Assembly (NCBI GenBank): GCA_035392025.1
Contig: DAOPMC010000036.1
Span: forward strand, 1-7,466
Direction: 5' to 3'
DNA length: 7,466 nt
Source of the DNA: DAOPMC01 sp035392025
Lineage (GTDB): Bacteria; Bacillota_I; Bacilli_A; RF39; UBA660
Both the position numbers and the translations under genes were made by a program. Below are positions 4,635-7,466 of the stretch, piece after piece (within the stretch, counting starts at the first letter, position 1; every line of letters begins with the position of its first letter). The notes beneath the pieces are model-generated. The model was not told the DNA's origin. It searched no databases and saw only the letters and a program-made list of their open reading frames with translations.

Positions 4635-6110
4635 ATGAGAAGTGGTTTTAATAATAAAAAATATGTGGATTTACAGAGTAAAAAAATTAAAGAACGCGTT
4701 AACATGTTTGATAAATTATATCTTGAAATTGGTGGCAAACTTTTTGATGATAATCATGCTGCTAGAGTATTACCAGGTTTTAAGCCAGATTCTAAAATTA
4801 AGATGTTTCAAGAATTAAAAGACGATTTAGAAATAATATTTTGTATTAATGCTAATGATATAGAAAAGAATAAAACTCGTGCAGAATATGGTATTACATA
4901 TGACACTGAAGTTATTAGATTGATAAACAAATCTCGTGATCTTGGTTTTAAAGTTAATAGTGTTGTAGTTACACTATATAAGCAGCAACCAAGTGTTGAT
5001 AAATTTATAAAAAAATTAAACAGACAAAATATTAAAACTTATATTCATACATTTACCAAAGGTTATCCAAATGATGTTGATACTATTGTAAGCGATGAAG
5101 GATATGGTGCAAATCCTTATATTGAAACTAAAAAATCACTTATTTTGGTGAATGCTCCAGGCCCTGGTTCTGGTAAACTTGCAACTTGCTTATCCCAACT
5201 TTATCATGAGCATAAAAATGGTGTTAATGCCGGCTATGCCAAATTCGAAACTTTTCCAGTATGGAATTTAGATTTAAAACATCCTGTTAATATTGCATAT
5301 GAGGCTGCGACCGCTGACTTAAAAGATGTCAATATGATTGACTCATTTCACTTGTCAACATATGGTCAAGTTGCCGTAAACTATAATCGTGATTTAGAAT
5401 TATTTCCAGTACTAAAAAAAATATTAGAAAAAATAACTAATACAAATATCTACAATTCACCTACTGATATGGGTGTTAATGTGATTGGATCTTGTATTAG
5501 TGATGATAAAATTATCTGTGATGCTGCTAAACAAGAAATAGTAAGAAGATATTATGGTGAAAAAGTAAACTATAAAAAAGGATTAGTAGATGAAGATATT
5601 CCAACTAGAATAGAAGTATTGATGAATAGTCTTAATATTGATGAGAACTTTCTTACAACGGTTAAACCAGCACTAAAGAAAGCCAATAAAGAAAAAGTTC
5701 CAGTTATTGCGCTAGAACTTCCAGATGGTAAAATTATTACAGGAAAACAAACTAAATTATTATCACCTGCTAGTAGTCTTATTATAAATGCTTTAAAAGA
5801 ATTTACTAATATTCCTGATAATATTAAATTATTATCACCTACTATACTAAAACCAATTACAACTTACAAATTATCATCTGATTATTATGGGGATAGATTA
5901 CAACTTCAAGAAGTATTAATTGCGTTAAGTATATCCTCTGTCACTAACCCTGTTATAAAAGAGGCGCTGACTAATCTAAAAAAGCTTAAAGACTGTGATG
6001 CTCATGCTACATATATTGTTCAAAATGGAGACTTTAAATCATTAAAATCTCTTGGAATAAATCTTACATGTGAACCAGAGTTTTACCTAGATAAAATTTA
6101 TTATAATTAA
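4635..6110 (+). CDS. UPF0371 / DUF1846 family protein
   Basis: This is a 491-residue cytosolic protein of the UPF0371 (DUF1846) family, whose usual length is about 500, so it is complete. The family opening is clear: SGFNNKKYVDLQSKKIKERV (3-22), then LEIGGKLFDD (30-39) and ARVLPGFKPDSK (43-54). A glycine-rich NAPGPGSGK stretch at 173-181, followed by CLSQLYHE, looks like a phosphate-binding loop and is strongly conserved in relatives from memory. Structures of family members have been solved, but no reaction is established, so the function is unknown. I chose the ATG at 4635 because AGGAG (4620-4624) precedes it by 10 bases and the family homology starts there. A longer reading from 4587 uses a TTG, lacks a ribosome site and adds residues unlike the family. 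It diverges from tRNA-Thr(CGU) and ends at a terminator shared with the next gene. Confidence 0.9.
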   Translation: MRSGFNNKKYVDLQSKKIKERVNMFDKLYLEIGGKLFDDNHAARVLPGFKPDSKIKMFQELKDDLEIIFCINANDIEKNKTRAEYGITYDTEVIRLINKSRDLGFKVNSVVVTLYKQQPSVDKFIKKLNRQNIKTYIHTFTKGYPNDVDTIVSDEGYGANPYIETKKSLILVNAPGPGSGKLATCLSQLYHEHKNGVNAGYAKFETFPVWNLDLKHPVNIAYEAATADLKDVNMIDSFHLSTYGQVAVNYNRDLELFPVLKKILEKITNTNIYNSPTDMGVNVIGSCISDDKIICDAAKQEIVRRYYGEKVNYKKGLVDEDIPTRIEVLMNSLNIDENFLTTVKPALKKANKEKVPVIALELPDGKIITGKQTKLLSPASSLIINALKEFTNIPDNIKLLSPTILKPITTYKLSSDYYGDRLQLQEVLIALSISSVTNPVIKEALTNLKKLKDCDAHATYIVQNGDFKSLKSLGINLTCEPEFYLDKIYYN

Positions 6111-6133
6111 AAATAGAGCTGATGCTCTATTTT
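6110..6133. terminator. Bidirectional terminator between DUF1846 and the nucleotidyltransferase
   Basis: A perfect 10 bp stem AAAATAGAGC/GCTCTATTTT (6110-6119 with 6124-6133) with loop TGAT. It gives T-rich tails in both directions and overlaps the stop codons of both converging genes (6108-6110 and 6132-6134). Confidence 0.85.
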
Positions 6134-7016
6134 ATTGCCATAAATTATTTGGATATATTCCACTATCAATCATATCTTTGATTGCGTTTACAACTTCATC
6201 TTTATCTTCTTTATAAGTTACACCATACCATTTAGATGTTGTATCAAGTACTTTTACTTTTACCAATCCTTTATTCATCTCTTCTGATACTACTTCAGGT
6301 ATTAAATATTCACATGTATTTAAATCACTTTCTTTTAAGAAGCTTTCAAATCTACTCTCTAAATAATCAAAAAGTTTTGGAGTAAATCCTAACATATTCA
6401 TAGACACTAATTGATCATTATCTATATGAAATGACTCTTCTCTAGAAAGTGGAGTTGCAAGTAATACTTGATTGCTTTTTTCAATCTTGCACTCTGTTAG
6501 TTTTGTTAAATATCCATTTTCACTACTACACACTCCTCTTTTAACAGATCCATTATCAGTAATGGTATTAATGGCATGATATCCAACTACTGCATATTCA
6601 TTTTCATCTATATTGTTCTTTAAAAATTCTGCAATCTTTTGAAAACTATCATATCCATAAAAGTCATCGGCATTAATAATTGCAAAATTTTCTTTTACAC
6701 TATCTTTGCAACATAAAATAGCATGTGCAGTTCCAAGTGGTTTAACCCTATCACTTGGTATTTCTACTGGAACATTATTATTATTTTGAAATACATAGGT
6801 AAGTTCTACTTTATCTTCAAGTCTTTTACCTATTGTCTCTTTGAAAATATCGTAATTTTCTTCTTTGATAATCATAACAACCTTATCAAATCCTGCCCTT
6901 ATTGCATCATATATTGAATAATCAATAATAAATTCACCATTTGGGCCAATTGGTTCAATTTGCTTTAAACCTCCATATCGGCTTCCCATACCTGCCGCAA
7001 GAACTACTAATGTCAT
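6132..7016 (-). CDS. Sugar-phosphate nucleotidyltransferase family protein
   Basis: This 294-residue cytosolic protein belongs to the NTP_transferase superfamily, which joins an NTP to a sugar phosphate or similar acceptor and releases pyrophosphate. The N-terminal signature LAAGMGSRYGGLKQ (6-19) gives the nucleotide-binding glycine loop with Arg13 and Lys18. GTAHA (95-99) fits the base-contact region. NADDFYG (115-121) supplies the metal-binding Asp pair. The NADDFYG form and the IGPNGEFIIDYSIYDAI stretch (23-39) match a subfamily common in Bacillota, often annotated only as nucleotidyltransferase, so the sugar cannot be named. AGGAGAG (7024-7030) lies 7 bases before the ATG, with an extended -10 TGCTATAAT (7037-7045) just upstream. 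No transferase, kinase or cell-envelope genes adjoin it to show the pathway. It follows a tRNA operon on the same strand but has its own -10 after that operon's terminator. Confidence 0.88.
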   Translation of the reverse strand: MTLVVLAAGMGSRYGGLKQIEPIGPNGEFIIDYSIYDAIRAGFDKVVMIIKEENYDIFKETIGKRLEDKVELTYVFQNNNNVPVEIPSDRVKPLGTAHAILCCKDSVKENFAIINADDFYGYDSFQKIAEFLKNNIDENEYAVVGYHAINTITDNGSVKRGVCSSENGYLTKLTECKIEKSNQVLLATPLSREESFHIDNDQLVSMNMLGFTPKLFDYLESRFESFLKESDLNTCEYLIPEVVSEEMNKGLVKVKVLDTTSKWYGVTYKEDKDEVVNAIKDMIDSGIYPNNLWQ

Positions 7017-7036
7017 TAAATCACTCTCCTACTTAA

Positions 7037-7045
7037 ATTATAGCA
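7037..7045 (-). promoter_or_regulatory. Extended -10 promoter of the nucleotidyltransferase gene
   Basis: The minus strand reads TGCTATAAT (hexamer 7037-7042), starting immediately after the T tract of the tRNA terminator. No good -35 is seen because that region is taken up by the terminator stem. Confidence 0.5.
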
Positions 7046-7046
7046 T

Positions 7047-7073
7047 AAAAAAATTACTTCTAATAAAGTAATT
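7047..7073 (-). terminator. Terminator of the Val-Thr-Tyr tRNA operon
   Basis: A perfect 8 bp stem AATTACTT/AAGTAATT (7066-7073 with 7052-7059), loop of 6, followed on the minus strand by a run of T. It begins 13 bases past the CCA end of tRNA-Tyr. The stem is AT-rich and so may be leaky. Confidence 0.75.
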
Positions 7074-7086
7074 AATAATTTCACCG

Positions 7087-7170
7087 TGGTGGAGAGAGGT
7101 GGTTTCGAACCACCGAACCCGAAGGAACAGATTTACAGTCTGCCGCGTTTAGCCTCTTCGCTATCCCTCC
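7087..7170 (-). tRNA. tRNA-Tyr (anticodon GTA)
   Basis: An 84 nt class II tRNA with long variable arm and encoded CCA. The acceptor GGAGGGA pairs with TCTCTCC (one G-U), with A73. Loop CTGTAAA between CAGA and TCTG gives anticodon GTA. It is the last gene of the operon, three bases after tRNA-Thr. Confidence 0.96.
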
Positions 7171-7173
7171 ATA

Positions 7174-7249
<76 letters not shown>

Positions 7250-7256
7250 ATAAAAA

Positions 7257-7333
7257 TGGTGGGTAATGTAGGACTCGAACCTACGACCCCCTGCTTGTAG
7301 GGCAGGTGCTCTAACCAACTGAGCTAATCACCC
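7257..7333 (-). tRNA. tRNA-Val (anticodon TAC) with C33
   Basis: A 77 nt cloverleaf with encoded CCA. The acceptor GGGTGAT pairs with ATTACCC (one G-U), with A73. The stem CCTGC/GCAGG encloses CCTACAA, giving anticodon TAC with C at position 33, as in tRNA-Ala(UGC) of this window. It is the first gene of the operon. Confidence 0.95.
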
Positions 7334-7336
7334 ATA

Positions 7337-7351
7337 TGCGTTTTTTACGCA
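7337..7351 (-). other. Leader hairpin in front of tRNA-Val
   Basis: A 5 bp stem TGCGT/ACGCA with a 5 nt loop. It begins at about the predicted transcript start and ends 3 nt before tRNA-Val. It has no T tract downstream on the transcribed strand. It is the weakest of the three leader hairpins. Confidence 0.5.
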
Positions 7352-7356
7352 CGTTC

Positions 7357-7386
7357 AATATAACACTTTTTGGAGCTTTTTGTCAA
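7357..7386 (-). promoter_or_regulatory. Promoter of the Val-Thr-Tyr tRNA operon
   Basis: The minus strand has consensus TTGACA (7381-7386), an 18 bp spacer and TATATT (7357-7362) preceded by TG; reading TTATAT instead gives a 17 bp spacer. It has the same design as the other two strong tRNA promoters here. Confidence 0.85.
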
Positions 7387-7466
7387 TACCTATTGATATT
7401 TTTATTCTTTTCTATGATTAATCTATGATAATGTCTTAGGTGTTATTCCGGGAAAATGTCCCAACT
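7381..7466 (-). pseudogene. Possible broken remnant of an HxlR-type winged-helix regulator (window edge)
   Basis: On the minus strand one frame entering from the edge reads LGHFPGITPKTLS and then stops (TAG at 7423-7425). The PGITPKTLS part resembles the recognition-helix region of HxlR-family regulators, which continues with RLKELE. After a one-base frame shift the sequence continues RLIIEKN and runs to a TGA inside the tRNA promoter -35. This is a very short match made by eye and may be chance. Confidence 0.2.

Noticed and set aside
6723..6917. Plus-strand 64-codon open frame
   Set aside because: It lies antisense within the nucleotidyltransferase gene, and its composition is the complement of a real coding frame.

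Overview
The window is AT-rich Bacillota (low-GC Gram-positive) DNA. It probably comes from the Bacilli, but I cannot name a genus. Strong Shine-Dalgarno sites, U-tract hairpin terminators, tRNA genes that all encode their own CCA, a Coat F spore-coat pair and a UPF0371/DUF1846 gene support this. Trp codons are TGG, and eight of the nine protein genes end in TAA, one in TAG and none in TGA.

Layout from left to right. Positions 1-85 hold nothing I can name. A minus-strand tRNA operon (Ser-UGA, fMet, Asp, Phe, in transcription order) fills 133-472, with its promoter at 518-546 and its terminator at 86-119. Behind its promoter lies a class I glutamine amidotransferase-like peptidase C26 gene (556-1263, minus). 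Divergent from that is a two-gene plus-strand unit of small spore-coat-like proteins (1360-1876). This converges on a DUF2087 gene (1898-2200, minus) through a shared bidirectional terminator. Upstream of DUF2087 on the same strand are tRNA-Ala(UGC) at 2249-2325 and a 69-residue protein of unknown function at 2401-2610. Next come a lipoprotein (2812-3219) and a single-span surface protein (3226-4323), which look like an operon, and then a solo tRNA-Thr(CGU) at 4460-4535. The large plus-strand DUF1846 gene (4635-6110) converges on a minus-strand sugar-phosphate nucleotidyltransferase gene (6132-7016) through a second bidirectional terminator. A second tRNA operon (Val-UAC, Thr-UGU, Tyr, in transcription order) fills 7087-7333. 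The right edge may hold a broken helix-turn-helix gene.

There are nine tRNA genes, all on the minus strand. The three strongest tRNA promoters share one design: TTGACA or TTGACT, a 17-18 bp spacer and an extended -10 (TGTTATAAT or close to it). Each is followed by a small hairpin of unrelated sequence between the predicted transcript start and the first tRNA. These promoters sit directly behind the stop codons of same-strand genes, with no terminator between. The DUF2087 gene has no visible promoter of its own and appears to depend on leakage through the tRNA-Ala terminator.

I see no transposon, CRISPR array, phage module or defence system. The genes most open to discovery are the 69-residue protein, the lipoprotein and surface protein pair, and the transcription architecture around the tRNAs. 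Most of the window is ordinary chromosomal housekeeping DNA.
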